NCBI GenBank assembly: GCA_964473645.1
Contig: CAYYPW010000015.1
Coordinates: forward strand, 1-64,000
Origin: HdN1 sp964473645
GTDB lineage: Bacteria > Pseudomonadota > Gammaproteobacteria > Pseudomonadales > Ketobacteraceae
DNA length: 64,000 bases
Direction of reading: 5' to 3'
Part shown: piece after piece, positions 1-8,982 of the stretch
Layout of the letters: each line of letters begins with the position of its first letter
Position numbering within the stretch: position 1 is the stretch's first letter
Notes under the pieces: generated by a model
What the model saw: the letters and a program-made list of their open reading frames with translations, nothing else
The model's database searches: none
What the model was told of the DNA's origin: nothing
Position numbers and translations under genes: made by a program

Positions 1-1590
1 GAGCACGGCCAGGGGCGAATCATTGCCCATGGAACCAATGCCTTCCTCACCCGTTTTGGCCATCGGTTCCAACAGGAACTTGATGTCTTCCTGGGTGAAG
101 CCAAAGGCTTGCTGACGATCGAGCAAGTTCTCGCGGAACGTGCCGACATCCCCCTGGCCATCAATGGAATCCAGCTTGATGCGAACGTTTTCGATCCACT
201 GACGATAGGGCTTGGCTGACGCGAATTGTGTTTTCAGCTCTTCGTCTTCGATGATGCGGCCCTGTTCGAAGTCGATCAGGAACATTTTGCCCGGCTGTAA
301 GCGCCATTTCTTGATGATTTTGCTCTCGGGAATCGGCAGTACGCCCGATTCTGAGGCGAGAACCACCATATCGTCATCGGTGACGATGAAACGGGCAGGA
401 CGCAGACCATTACGATCCAACGTTGCGCCAATCTGACGGCCATCGGTGAAGACCATGGCGGCAGGGCCGTCCCAAGGCTCGAGCATTGCAGCGTGGTATT
501 CGTAGAACGCGCGACGACGCTCGTCCATCAACGTGTGCTGCTCCCAGGCTTCGGGGATCATCATCATGGCGGCGTGCGCCAGCGGATAACCGGACATCAC
601 CAACAGTTCGAGCGCATTGTCGAAGGTAGCGGTGTCGGATTGGCCTTCCATGCTGATGGGATAAAGCTTTTTCAGGTCATCACCCAGTACCGGCGACTTC
701 ATCACGCCTTCACGGGCGCGCATCCAGTTGAAGTTGCCTTTGACTGTGTTGATCTCACCGTTGTGCGCCACCATGCGATAGGGATGTGCAAGCGCCCACT
801 CGGGGAATGTATTGGTCGAGAAACGTTGGTGTACCAGCGCGAGCGCTGACACGACGCTTTCATCTTGCAGGTCGAGGAAGTATTTGCCTACCTGATCGGC
901 CAGCAGAAGACCTTTATAGATGATCGTGCGGCACGACATGCTGGGCACATAGTACTCAGCACCATGTGTCAGGTTGAGGCCAGTGATCTTGGCCGATGCT
1001 TTTTTACGGATAACATAGAGCTTACGCTCAAGCGCATCGGGGACCAGAATATCGGGGCCACGCCCCACGAATACTTGGCGAATGACCGGCTCTTTTTCGC
1101 GAACCGTGGGAGACATGGGCATGTCACGATCGACCGGCACATCGCGCCAGCCCAACAACACCTGACCCTCGGCCTTGATCGCGCGCTCCATTTCCTGCTC
1201 ACAGGCCTGACGCGAGGCACTTTCTTTGGGCAGGAAGATCATGCCGACGCCATATTCGCCGGGCGGTGGTAATGTCACGCCCTGCTTGGCCATTTCGGCA
1301 CGATAGAATTCATCGGGAATCTGAATCAGCAAACCGGCACCATCGCCCATCAACGGATCGGCACCGACCGCACCACGGTGGTCGATGTTTTCCAGGATCT
1401 TGAGGCCCTGAGAAACGATACTGTGTGCCTTGACGCCTTTAATATGAGCAACAAAGCCCACACCACAAGCATCATGCTCAGCGTTTGCATATAAGCCTGT
1501 ATCGATGGCCGCCCGGATTTCCTGGGGGTTGGCCGAGCCGATGGCTGTCGAATTTTCGGGAAACAGGGCTTCCGAAGCCGCCTGAGTCAT
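1..1590 (-). CDS. gltB: Glutamate synthase (NADPH) large subunit, 5' part
   Basis: Seen: the minus strand is open from an ATG at 1590 to the window edge (530 codons), so the gene is incomplete at its 3' end. A GGAG ribosome site lies 7 bases before the ATG. Reading from the start, a propeptide of about 41 residues ends at HDACGVGF. Cys42 is therefore the expected N-terminal nucleophile after processing, as in class II glutamine amidotransferases. Further on come NIDHRGAVGADP, RFSTNTFPEWALAHPYR and LDRNGLRPARF, all typical of the GltB amidotransferase domain. Known: GltB with GltD makes two glutamates from glutamine and 2-oxoglutarate. The FMN and Fe-S parts and gltD would lie beyond base 1. 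Plus-strand reading frames over this region are shadows. Confidence 0.95.
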   Translation of the reverse strand, partial: MTQAASEALFPENSTAIGSANPQEIRAAIDTGLYANAEHDACGVGFVAHIKGVKAHSIVSQGLKILENIDHRGAVGADPLMGDGAGLLIQIPDEFYRAEMAKQGVTLPPPGEYGVGMIFLPKESASRQACEQEMERAIKAEGQVLLGWRDVPVDRDMPMSPTVREKEPVIRQVFVGRGPDILVPDALERKLYVIRKKASAKITGLNLTHGAEYYVPSMSCRTIIYKGLLLADQVGKYFLDLQDESVVSALALVHQRFSTNTFPEWALAHPYRMVAHNGEINTVKGNFNWMRAREGVMKSPVLGDDLKKLYPISMEGQSDTATFDNALELLVMSGYPLAHAAMMMIPEAWEQHTLMDERRRAFYEYHAAMLEPWDGPAAMVFTDGRQIGATLDRNGLRPARFIVTDDDMVVLASESGVLPIPESKIIKKWRLQPGKMFLIDFEQGRIIEDEELKTQFASAKPYRQWIENVRIKLDSIDGQGDVGTFRENLLDRQQAFGFTQEDIKFLLEPMAKTGEEGIGSMGNDSPLAVL

Positions 1591-2686
1591 GCGGACGCTC
1601 CACAACTAAGTGTCATTTATATAAAGATCTAAAAGATCATTGAACCGCCAGAAGTGCCCATAAAAGGCGCTCCCCGCACAATTGGGGTTGGAAACCGACC
1701 GTGCAGCGTCGCGCAGTCTTGCCGATCTTGCCTAGCAAAACAAGCGATTGCTTACTATTGGTGAGATTTCTCAAAGGATCGGGCGGAATGCAAGGCACAA
1801 GCCAACTTGAACACGCCACAGGAGGGACAGTGTTCCAATGATGCGGATTTTTGCATCATTACGGCTGAAACCCGGGACCGCCCAAGGCCAGCCCCGCCAT
1901 ATCATCCACTTTTTCGACAAAATAGACAAGGTAGACTCGCCGTATACCTCTTCAGCAATACGCAGGAAATGCACGATATTGCCAAGCATTTCGCGTTCTT
2001 AGTGGGCGCAACATTGCACCAACCAAGAACAAAAATATCACGCGCGCACCAATTCAGGGCGCAACCTTGTGTTCCACCTTGCCTGTCGCCAACGCAAATG
2101 CACGCGATTCCTCTCAACCCAGGCAAACGATATGAGAGAAACATGCCAACTTTTCGTTGCTGGCTCAATTTCACCCACAGCCACCGGAAAAAGGCGTTGC
2201 CATGGTACTGCCGGTATTCCCTTCACATTGACACAGGTGGTAACACGAAGTATTGAAAGCCACCTCTCGCGTATGGTGAGTGATTGCGCTGCTGTTTGCG
2301 TCAATATTTACGCATAATCAGCAACCCACTCAAAACCAAATTCAGCAAACGACAGAATGTTGGCTTGAATAAAAAATTCAGCGTTTTTCACTGCAAAAAA
2401 AACGCATTTTATTTTTTGACACTTACCCCGAATTCTATGCATGAAACCCGATAAACCATTGATCTTGAATGGCACCCAAACCGTCAAAAAATCAATTTAA
2501 ATATTCCGCGAACAGACGCACATTTTCACAGATGCAATACAAAAAACTACCCCCTATATTTCAAACCGTGAGCGCGGCGCACAACGCTGCCTCCAAAACG
2601 AATTCAGTATCTGCGGTCTGACACACAGCGCTTCGATCACTGATTTTTTAGCGGTAAATGTATAGCGAAATTTAGGGGTCTTCATC
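1591..2686. other. Long intergenic region, no convincing gene
   Basis: About 1.1 kb between the divergent gltB and the lipoprotein gene. It should hold both promoters. Reading frames up to 149 codons exist on both strands but overlap one another, lack ribosome sites and have no protein-like composition. The part after about 2310 is very AT-rich. The only clear structure is the hairpin at 1837-1860. I see no terminator, tRNA or recognisable leader motif. Confidence 0.5.
1837..1860. repeat. Perfect 8-bp inverted repeat
   Basis: AATGATGC at 1837-1844 and GCATCATT at 1853-1860 flank an 8-base loop (GGATTTTT). There is no T-tract on either side, so it is not a typical terminator. It lies about 250 bases upstream of gltB and could be an operator. 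The role is unknown. Confidence 0.4.
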
Positions 2687-3730
2687 ATGTCTGTTTTCAC
2701 TTCTCTGGTTCGTCCACAAATCATCGGTTCAGCCCTGTTGAGCGCTTTGTTAGTCGGTTGCGGTGGTGGCGGTGGCGGCAGTGCCAGCGGTGACAACAGC
2801 GCCACCAACGCTGTAGATAGCGCCCCTAGCACCTCTTCGTCGGAAACTGTGAGCGGCGAAATTCGTGAAGGTCGCTTCCTGGATTCGGCAGTATCGAATG
2901 TTCGCTATATAACGCTCTCACCGACCGGCCAGGTATCAATGAGCGGCTTCACTGCAGAAGATGGCAGCTTCTTTTATCGTGATGGTGAAACGGTCAGTTT
3001 CTATATCGGTGACATACTGCTGGGCAGCTCACTGGCGAAAGAAATCGTTACGCCAGTAGCACTGGTTGAGAATGCAAGCAGCGGCGACGCTCTGGGCAAC
3101 ATGCTGCGCTTCTTGCAGACGCTGGATGAAGACGCTTCACCTTCAAATGGTATTCAAATCACTGACTCGGTGCACCAGAGTGCAACGGATGTACAGGTAG
3201 ATTTTGACAAGGCGATGACATCGTTCGATGTACAGACTTCGCTGATGTCTCTGATCAATGTGGCAACCAACAGCCCAACCCTGCCAAATGTGGTTGATGC
3301 GTTGACTCACTTCCGCGAAACGCTGCTGAGCGCCTATGACACGAACAGTGGTGATAGCGTACTGAGCCTGATGGATAGCAAGTGGAAGAGTACATTCAGC
3401 TCTGCCGATTGCGGTGAAACCACTGCAACACTGACCCACACGTTTAACATTGCCGGCCACAGCACGCAAGGCTATCACAACCTGACCATGCGTGATGACG
3501 GCACCTGCCGTGGTAACAGCTACGGTATTCTGATGTCACTTTATGAAAATGATGCGCTGTTCAGCTGCGCCAACGGTTGCTCACTGTCGGATCTTAACCG
3601 CACCGTTATTCTGGAAGTACCGGAAACCCACACGGCAACGCTGGTACATGAACCCGGCACCAACATGATTACGATTATTCACGAATTTGATGACGGACGC
3701 GAAGTCATTGAAACCATGACGAAATTATAA
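2687..3730 (+). CDS. Exported lipoprotein with Gly-rich linker
   Basis: 347 residues. The N-terminus is a lipoprotein signal: a hydrophobic stretch ending in LLVGC (lipobox, Cys about 25), followed by a run of seven glycines and a Ser/Asn/Thr-rich linker. The next part (about residues 55-160) contains GRFLDSAVSNVRY, a DGSFFYRDGETVSFYIGD segment, a VTPVALVENA motif and a MLRFLQTLDED motif. I recognise this arrangement from many large surface lipoproteins and adhesin-like proteins of marine gammaproteobacteria; it looks beta-sandwich-like. The C-terminal part has two Cys pairs that could form disulfides. The function is unknown. AGGGG lies 8 bases before the ATG, and a strong terminator follows directly. 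It resembles in build the lipoprotein at 15391-17505. Confidence 0.85.
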   Translation: MSVFTSLVRPQIIGSALLSALLVGCGGGGGGSASGDNSATNAVDSAPSTSSSETVSGEIREGRFLDSAVSNVRYITLSPTGQVSMSGFTAEDGSFFYRDGETVSFYIGDILLGSSLAKEIVTPVALVENASSGDALGNMLRFLQTLDEDASPSNGIQITDSVHQSATDVQVDFDKAMTSFDVQTSLMSLINVATNSPTLPNVVDALTHFRETLLSAYDTNSGDSVLSLMDSKWKSTFSSADCGETTATLTHTFNIAGHSTQGYHNLTMRDDGTCRGNSYGILMSLYENDALFSCANGCSLSDLNRTVILEVPETHTATLVHEPGTNMITIIHEFDDGREVIETMTKL

Positions 3731-3756
3731 CAACAGACGTAAGACCCCACCTCGCT

Positions 3757-3786
3757 GAGCCCCATTTGATGGGGCTCTTTTTATTT
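3757..3786 (+). terminator. Rho-independent terminator of the lipoprotein gene
   Basis: GAGCCCCAT (3757-3765), a TTG loop and ATGGGGCTC (3769-3777) form a perfect 9-bp stem, followed by TTTTTATTT on the plus strand. The minus strand has no T-tract, so it serves the lipoprotein gene and not fbpC, which ends 48 bases away on the opposite strand. Confidence 0.9.
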
Positions 3787-3833
3787 GTGCGACGCGGAAT
3801 TATTGTACGACGAGGAATGATTGTGCGTAGCCG

Positions 3834-4865
3834 TTATTGCTCGGCAAACGTCACCAAATGCTGCACATCCAACCTGACAGGCAAATAAGCACCGGTAGCA
3901 ATTTCGATATGGCTGGGCGTCATGCAATAAACACGTTCGCCGTGCGTGGTGATCAAGGTATAAAGATATTCGGCACCACGAAACGCACGCTGCACTACTC
4001 GCAATTTCACCGTGCTGTCGGGGTCGAAGATCAGATCGTCGGGACGTATCAACACCTGCTGCGTGTCGGCCGTGGCCTCGGAATGACCGAGTTCGCCCAG
4101 CGAACTTTGTAATATTCCGTCTTGTAAACGTGCAGAGATCAGACTGCCCTGTCCGATAAATTCAGCCACGAAACGTGTATGTGGGCGATGATAAATCCCG
4201 TAGGGCGTGTCCCACTGCTGTAGACGACCGGATTCCAGCACACCTACAAAATCGGCAAAGGTAAACGCTTCTTGCTGATCGTGAGTGACCAGCAATGCAG
4301 TTATGCGTTCGCGTTTCAGCAACTCGCGCACTTCCTGCGCCAGCTGGGTGCGCAGCTCAATGTCGAGACTTGAAAACGGCTCATCCAGCAATAACACATC
4401 GGGACGCGGCGCGATCGCACGCGCAAGCGCCACGCGCTGTTGCTGCCCACCTGACAATTGATGCGGAAAGCGCTGGCCAGCTTCGACCAAACCAATCATG
4501 TCGAGCAATTCCTGCACCCGCACCTGACGTTGGGTGGTTGGCATTTTTTGCAGGCCAAAAGCAATGTTGTCAGCCACGCGCAAATGGGGGAACAAGGCAA
4601 ATTCCTGGAACACCATGCCGACTTTTCGTTGTTCAGGCGCCAGCGTCATACCTGCAGTGCTAAGTGTTCGCCGATGCAGGGTGATGGTGCCACTGGAAAG
4701 ATTTTCAAACCCGGCAACCGCACGCAACAATGTAGTTTTGCCACAGCCCGATGGCCCCAGCAAACAGCCAATCGTACCGGCTTCAATCGTTAAGGAAACC
4801 TCATCGACTGCCAAACGCTGGCCATAATGCACCGATACATTGTCGAGATGAAGCTGTACCGTCAT
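3834..4865 (-). CDS. fbpC: Fe(III) ABC transporter, ATP-binding protein
   Basis: 343 residues. Walker A is LGPSGCGKTTLL, the Q-loop region is VGMVFQEFALFPHL, the signature is LSGGQQQRVALARA, Walker B is VLLLDEPFSSLD, and the switch His lies in LLVTHDQQEAF. The last 110 residues form the TOBE-type regulatory domain of FbpC/PotA-class ATPases. It energises ferric iron import across the inner membrane with the permease encoded just upstream. The ATG overlaps the fbpB stop by 4 bases (ATGA), so translation is probably coupled. The general class also serves thiosulfate and polyamines; the iron assignment rests on the fbpA partner. Confidence 0.92.
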   Translation of the reverse strand: MTVQLHLDNVSVHYGQRLAVDEVSLTIEAGTIGCLLGPSGCGKTTLLRAVAGFENLSSGTITLHRRTLSTAGMTLAPEQRKVGMVFQEFALFPHLRVADNIAFGLQKMPTTQRQVRVQELLDMIGLVEAGQRFPHQLSGGQQQRVALARAIAPRPDVLLLDEPFSSLDIELRTQLAQEVRELLKRERITALLVTHDQQEAFTFADFVGVLESGRLQQWDTPYGIYHRPHTRFVAEFIGQGSLISARLQDGILQSSLGELGHSEATADTQQVLIRPDDLIFDPDSTVKLRVVQRAFRGAEYLYTLITTHGERVYCMTPSHIEIATGAYLPVRLDVQHLVTFAEQ

Positions 4866-6649
4866 GGAAGTGCTCCCTTGTTCTGTACACCCGCAGGCGG
4901 AATTGAGTTGCCACCTTGTATGCCTGCTAGCGAGGGTTCTGCCAAGGCAACCCTGGTTGCAGAGACAGCGGCGTCAGCGGTGGTGGTTGCATGCCTCAAC
5001 ATTTGTCGACTCAAAACGATGACAGGCGCTAGTCCAATTAACACAATGGCCAGCGAAGGCAAGGCGGCATCCATCAGTCGCTCATCGGAGGCCATTTCAA
5101 AGGCTCTGACGGCGAGCGTATTGAAATTGAAGGGACGCAACACCAGCGTTGCCGGGAGTTCTTTAAGCACGTCTACAAACACCAGCAATAACGCGGTGAG
5201 CAAGCTGCCACGCAAGAGCGGCAGGTGAATGCGCCACATCACGCGCCGAGGTGAATACCCTAACGAGCGTGCTGCCTCATCCAGAGCGGGACTGAGGCGC
5301 TGAAAACCGGCTTGCAATGTGTGCAGTGAGACTGACAAAAACCGGACCAGATAGGCAAACAGTACCGCACACAAACTGCCACTGAACAGCAATCCCGTGG
5401 ACAGCTGCCAATGCTGCATAACCCATTGATCGATGGTTCTATCCAGGCTGCCCAATACGATCAGCACCCCCACTGCGATGACGGTTCCCGGGACGGCATA
5501 CCCCATGCCGGCAAAGGTCGCCACCAGCGCACGCGCGGGCTGGGGGCGCATGCGGTAGGCAAAGGCAAAGATCATAGCGACACTCACAATCAACGTTGCA
5601 GCCATGAGGGCAAGGTAGAAGCTATGCCAGGCCAACCGCAAAAACTCGGCGTTGAAGGCATCGGTGCCTGCCTGTATGGCCCATTTCAGTAGTTGAGCGG
5701 CGGGCAACAGAAAGCCGGCGCTTAACATCGCCATGCAAATCATCCAGGCGCCGACTGCGCGATGGCCAGTGAGTTCAAATCGCGGCAACGGGCGCTGTGC
5801 GATGCGACTGCTTTGCGAGACGCGCATGCGGCGCCGGAAATAGCGTTCAAGCAAAATCAACAGCGTGACGCAGCACAACAATAACGCCGAGAGTTGGGTG
5901 GCAGCCCCCACGTCACCCAAACCGAACCAGGTGCGGAAAATACCCGTGGTAAACGTGTTCACGCCAAAGTATTTGACTGTGCCATAGTCGGCCAGCGTTT
6001 CCATCAACGCCAGCGTGAGCCCTGCCATTACCGAAGGGCGCGCCAGGGGCAAGGCAACACGGAAAAACGTGCGCCAGGGGCCACATCCAAGGCTGCGTGA
6101 CACCTCTAGCAGGCAAACGGATTGTTCAAGAAATGCTGCTCGGGCAAGCAAATAGACATAGGGGTACAAAACCAGCGACAGCATCAATACGGCACCAGGC
6201 AATGAGCGTATTTCAGGAAACCAGTAATCCCCGTAACGCCACCCCCAAGTGTCGCGCATCAGGGTCTGCAACGGGCCGCCATAGTCGAGCATGCCAGTGT
6301 AGGTGTACGCGATGATGTAGGCAGGCATTGCCATGGGTAGCAATAACGCCCATTCAAAGAGGCGCCGCCCGGGAAATTGACACAGGGTCGTCAGCCAGGC
6401 GCCACTGACGCCCATCAACAATACGCCGACACTGACGCCAGCCATCAGCAGAAGTGAATTAAGCACATAATCTTGCAGAACCGTTTCGGCCAGATGTGAC
6501 CACAGTGGACCGAAGGGTTGCAACAAAGACGCCAGCACCACCAGCACGGGTGCAGCGATGACCAACAGCAAAAACAGCAACGCGCCATTGCCCGGCGAGG
6601 CAATAGCGCGTACCGATGACGCTACACGTAAAACGCTACTTCGTGTCAC
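4862..6649 (-). CDS. fbpB: Fe(III) ABC transporter permease, fused two-domain type
   Basis: 595 residues with about 12 hydrophobic segments. It has two BPD_transp_1 modules in one chain, each with an EAA-like loop (residues near EVSRSLGCGPWRTFFRVALP and DEAARSLGYSPRRVMWRIHLP). This fused layout is typical of FbpB/SfuB/HitB ferric permeases. It sits between fbpA (22-base gap) and fbpC (4-base overlap). The start codon is GTG, with only a weak purine-rich stretch upstream; no better in-frame start is close, so the exact N-terminus is less certain than the gene. Confidence 0.92.
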   Translation of the reverse strand: MTRSSVLRVASSVRAIASPGNGALLFLLLVIAAPVLVVLASLLQPFGPLWSHLAETVLQDYVLNSLLLMAGVSVGVLLMGVSGAWLTTLCQFPGRRLFEWALLLPMAMPAYIIAYTYTGMLDYGGPLQTLMRDTWGWRYGDYWFPEIRSLPGAVLMLSLVLYPYVYLLARAAFLEQSVCLLEVSRSLGCGPWRTFFRVALPLARPSVMAGLTLALMETLADYGTVKYFGVNTFTTGIFRTWFGLGDVGAATQLSALLLCCVTLLILLERYFRRRMRVSQSSRIAQRPLPRFELTGHRAVGAWMICMAMLSAGFLLPAAQLLKWAIQAGTDAFNAEFLRLAWHSFYLALMAATLIVSVAMIFAFAYRMRPQPARALVATFAGMGYAVPGTVIAVGVLIVLGSLDRTIDQWVMQHWQLSTGLLFSGSLCAVLFAYLVRFLSVSLHTLQAGFQRLSPALDEAARSLGYSPRRVMWRIHLPLLRGSLLTALLLVFVDVLKELPATLVLRPFNFNTLAVRAFEMASDERLMDAALPSLAIVLIGLAPVIVLSRQMLRHATTTADAAVSATRVALAEPSLAGIQGGNSIPPAGVQNKGALP

Positions 6650-6671
6650 TCAGGCTGCTTTCCACTCAGCT

Positions 6672-7688
6672 TTATCGCCACCCGGCTTTATCCATTGCCA
6701 TCATCGCTTGCGTGTTCAAGTCACCCAATACAGAGATCGGCAGGGCATCCGATTTGAAGTCACCCCAAGCGGCCAGAATTTTGCTCTTGGCGATATCGGG
6801 GCGAATCGGGAATTCACTGTTAACTTCGGCATACCATTGCTGGCTTTCGTCGGTCACCATGTATTCCAGCAGTTTAATCGCTTGCGCCTTGTTTTTGGCC
6901 GCCTTGGTCACACCAGCACCCGAAATGTTGATGTGTGCGCCACGGTCTTTCTGGTTCGGCCAGAAAATGGCTACTTTTGCCACGGCATCACGTTCGGCAG
7001 CATCTTTGGACTGCATCATGCCGCCCACGTAATAAGTATTCACGAGTGCAATATCGCATTTACCGGCAGCAATATCCTTGATCTGGTCACGATCACCGCC
7101 TTGTGGTGGGCGTGCGAAATTGCCGACCATTCCCTTCAACCAGGCATCAGTTTTCTCGGCACCATTGTGGGACAGAATGGCAGCAGTCAACGACTGATTG
7201 TAGACGTTACTGGATGAGCGCGAGCAAATACGCCCTTTCCATTGGGGGTCGGCCAGGTTTTCGTAGGTTGACATAGTGTCGGGTTTGACGCGCTCGGGGG
7301 CATAGGCAAACACACGCGCACGCACGGTGAGGCCATACCACAGGCCGTCAGCGTGACGGAGTTGCGCAGGGACGTTTTCTTTGAGCTTGTCAGACACTGC
7401 GGCTTGCAGCAAACCGGCCTGCTCGGCGCGGCGCAAACGACCAGCGTCGGCCATGATCAGGATATCAGCGGGGCTGCTATTGCCTTCGGCTTTCAAGCGT
7501 TCCAGCAACACATCATCTTCAGCCGTGACCAAATTAACCGTCACGCCCGTTTTCTTGGCGAACTTTTCCAGCAGCGGCCTTATCAGTTCTTCTTTACGCG
7601 CAGAATATACGTTGACCTCGGCCGCCTGAGCGATGCCCGCCCAACCCGCCAGAACGATAGCCACCATTGCCAATCGTTTGAATGCCAT
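6672..7688 (-). CDS. fbpA: Periplasmic Fe(III)-binding protein
   Basis: 338 residues with a cleavable signal peptide ending near AQA-AEVNVYSARKEE. NVYSARKEELIRPLLEKF, VRARVFAY, RICSRSSSNVYNQSL and the adjacent tyrosines of NTYYVGG are hallmarks of the FbpA/FutA ferric-binding family; the paired tyrosines bind iron in that family. I place the start at the ATG at 7688 because AGGTGG lies 5 bases before it. An in-frame GTG three codons earlier overlaps this ribosome site and is unlikely. It is the first gene of the operon. The upstream region shared with the divergent binding-protein gene holds a Fur-box-like palindrome. Confidence 0.94.
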   Translation of the reverse strand: MAFKRLAMVAIVLAGWAGIAQAAEVNVYSARKEELIRPLLEKFAKKTGVTVNLVTAEDDVLLERLKAEGNSSPADILIMADAGRLRRAEQAGLLQAAVSDKLKENVPAQLRHADGLWYGLTVRARVFAYAPERVKPDTMSTYENLADPQWKGRICSRSSSNVYNQSLTAAILSHNGAEKTDAWLKGMVGNFARPPQGGDRDQIKDIAAGKCDIALVNTYYVGGMMQSKDAAERDAVAKVAIFWPNQKDRGAHINISGAGVTKAAKNKAQAIKLLEYMVTDESQQWYAEVNSEFPIRPDIAKSKILAAWGDFKSDALPISVLGDLNTQAMMAMDKAGWR

Positions 7689-7759
7689 GAAATCCACCTG
7701 TGAATACCAAGTTTAATTGCAAAAGACAGGCATCCATTGTCCCAAGATGAAAGACATAA

Positions 7760-7774
7760 TGCAAACGGTTTTCA
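7760..7774. promoter_or_regulatory. Candidate Fur box in the fbpA / binding-protein divergent region
   Basis: The 15 bases 7760-7774, read on the minus strand as TGAAAACCGTTTGCA, match the 7-1-7 Fur pattern TGATAATxATTATCA at 10 of 14 arm positions by my count. It is embedded in a larger imperfect palindrome bounded by AATGCA and TGCATT (7758-7784). It lies about 72 bases upstream of fbpA and 117 upstream of the divergent gene. Iron repression of fbpABC by Fur is common in the family; the site itself is an inference. Confidence 0.45.
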
Positions 7775-7890
7775 TTTGTGCATTGCTTTTCGTTTGTATA
7801 CGCGCGCTTATCTGGGCTTGCCTAGCCACTGGGTTTGCTAGACTGAAGGTAGGAGCCTTACTCAATTAAGCATACAGGTTGCAAGGACAA

Positions 7891-8979
7891 ATGTCGCCAG
7901 TGAGAATACTCCATTGTTTGCTGACTGCGACGCTGGTGACAATGCTCAGTGCCCAGGGTTGGGGTGCGCCAAAAGAAACAACGACCCTGAATTTGTACAT
8001 ATGGGAAGACTATATCGACCCCGACATCATTACAGCGTTTGAAAACAAAACCTCTGTTCGCGTAAACGTCATGACCTTTGATGACGACGACCAACGTGAA
8101 GAAACCTTGCTCGCTACCCAAGGCAAAGGATTCGATATCATCTGTATCAGTGATTCGTACATGGCGAATCCGGCAGAACTGGGTTGGATGGCCGAGCTCG
8201 ATCTACAACGACTGCCCAACCTCCGTCACGTGGAGTACCCTTTCAGCGAGTGGCTACCCGAGGCCAGGCGTTATGCCGTGCCCTATTTCTGGGGTACCCA
8301 TGGCATTGCCTACCGATCGGATCTGATGGAGACCCCGCCCACCTCATGGCGGGATCTGTTTACGCTGGCACCGCAATATGCCGGCAAGCTGGTGCAAACG
8401 TCTACCATGCGACTCTTGGTGGGTATTGCCCTACTTGCGCAAGGCAGGGATTACAATTCCGAAAACCCAGAGGACTTGCAGGCCGCATCACGCGTTCTGC
8501 TAGAACAAGTGCCCTACCTGTTCGGCTACCAAACGTCAGATTTGAGCGAACAAAATCCGCTGGTGACAGGTGACGCTGTGATGGCCCCCATGTTCAATGG
8601 GGATGTGCTGACGTTACAAGCGCTAAACCCGCACATAAAATATATTCACCCTAATGAAGGCGCACATGTCTGGACGGATTTTCTGGTCGTCAGCAGTGGC
8701 AGCCGCCACCAAGCACTGGCGTTTCAGTTTCTCGATTACCTGAATCAACCTGACATTGCCCTGGCCAATTCGCGTTATGTCAATTACGCCACACCCAATC
8801 TCGCTGCAAAAGCACTGGCGGATGAAGACTATCGTAATAACCCTATTATTTACCCATCATCTGAGACGCTAAAGCGAGCGCATTTGCTCAGACCTATTTC
8901 AACACAAGCACAACATCAACAGGCGGCGATATTTGTGCGCACGATCAGTCATTTTGAATCCATGCTGGAGAGGCAATAA
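7891..8979 (+). CDS. Periplasmic solute-binding protein, PotD/PotF-like
   Basis: 362 residues with a signal peptide ending near GWGA-PKE. LNLYIWEDYIDPDIITAFENKTSVRV is split across the classic start of spermidine/putrescine-type binding proteins (NLYIW...Y.DP...FE). VPYFWGTHGIAY and the C-terminal NYATPN match the same group. I place the start at the ATG at 7891, with AAGGA 3 bases upstream; an in-frame TTG four codons earlier is less likely. No permease or ATPase lies nearby. Instead the stop is followed after only 3 bases by a histidine kinase gene, so the protein probably reports a ligand to that kinase rather than feeding a transporter. The ligand is not predicted beyond polyamine-like. 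Confidence 0.88.
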   Translation: MSPVRILHCLLTATLVTMLSAQGWGAPKETTTLNLYIWEDYIDPDIITAFENKTSVRVNVMTFDDDDQREETLLATQGKGFDIICISDSYMANPAELGWMAELDLQRLPNLRHVEYPFSEWLPEARRYAVPYFWGTHGIAYRSDLMETPPTSWRDLFTLAPQYAGKLVQTSTMRLLVGIALLAQGRDYNSENPEDLQAASRVLLEQVPYLFGYQTSDLSEQNPLVTGDAVMAPMFNGDVLTLQALNPHIKYIHPNEGAHVWTDFLVVSSGSRHQALAFQFLDYLNQPDIALANSRYVNYATPNLAAKALADEDYRNNPIIYPSSETLKRAHLLRPISTQAQHQQAAIFVRTISHFESMLERQ

Positions 8980-8982
8980 CGC

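Noticed and set aside
212..1272. Plus-strand reading frames in the first 1.3 kb
   Set aside because: The minus strand over the same bases encodes an unmistakable GltB N-terminal domain; these are antisense shadows.
1807..2256. 149-codon plus-strand reading frame upstream of the first lipoprotein gene
   Set aside because: No ribosome site, unlikely composition (many Pro, His and Cys), and overlapping frames of similar length on the other strand; treated as non-coding.
7689..7697. GTG start for fbpA three codons upstream
   Set aside because: It overlaps the AGGTGG ribosome site that serves the ATG at 7688.
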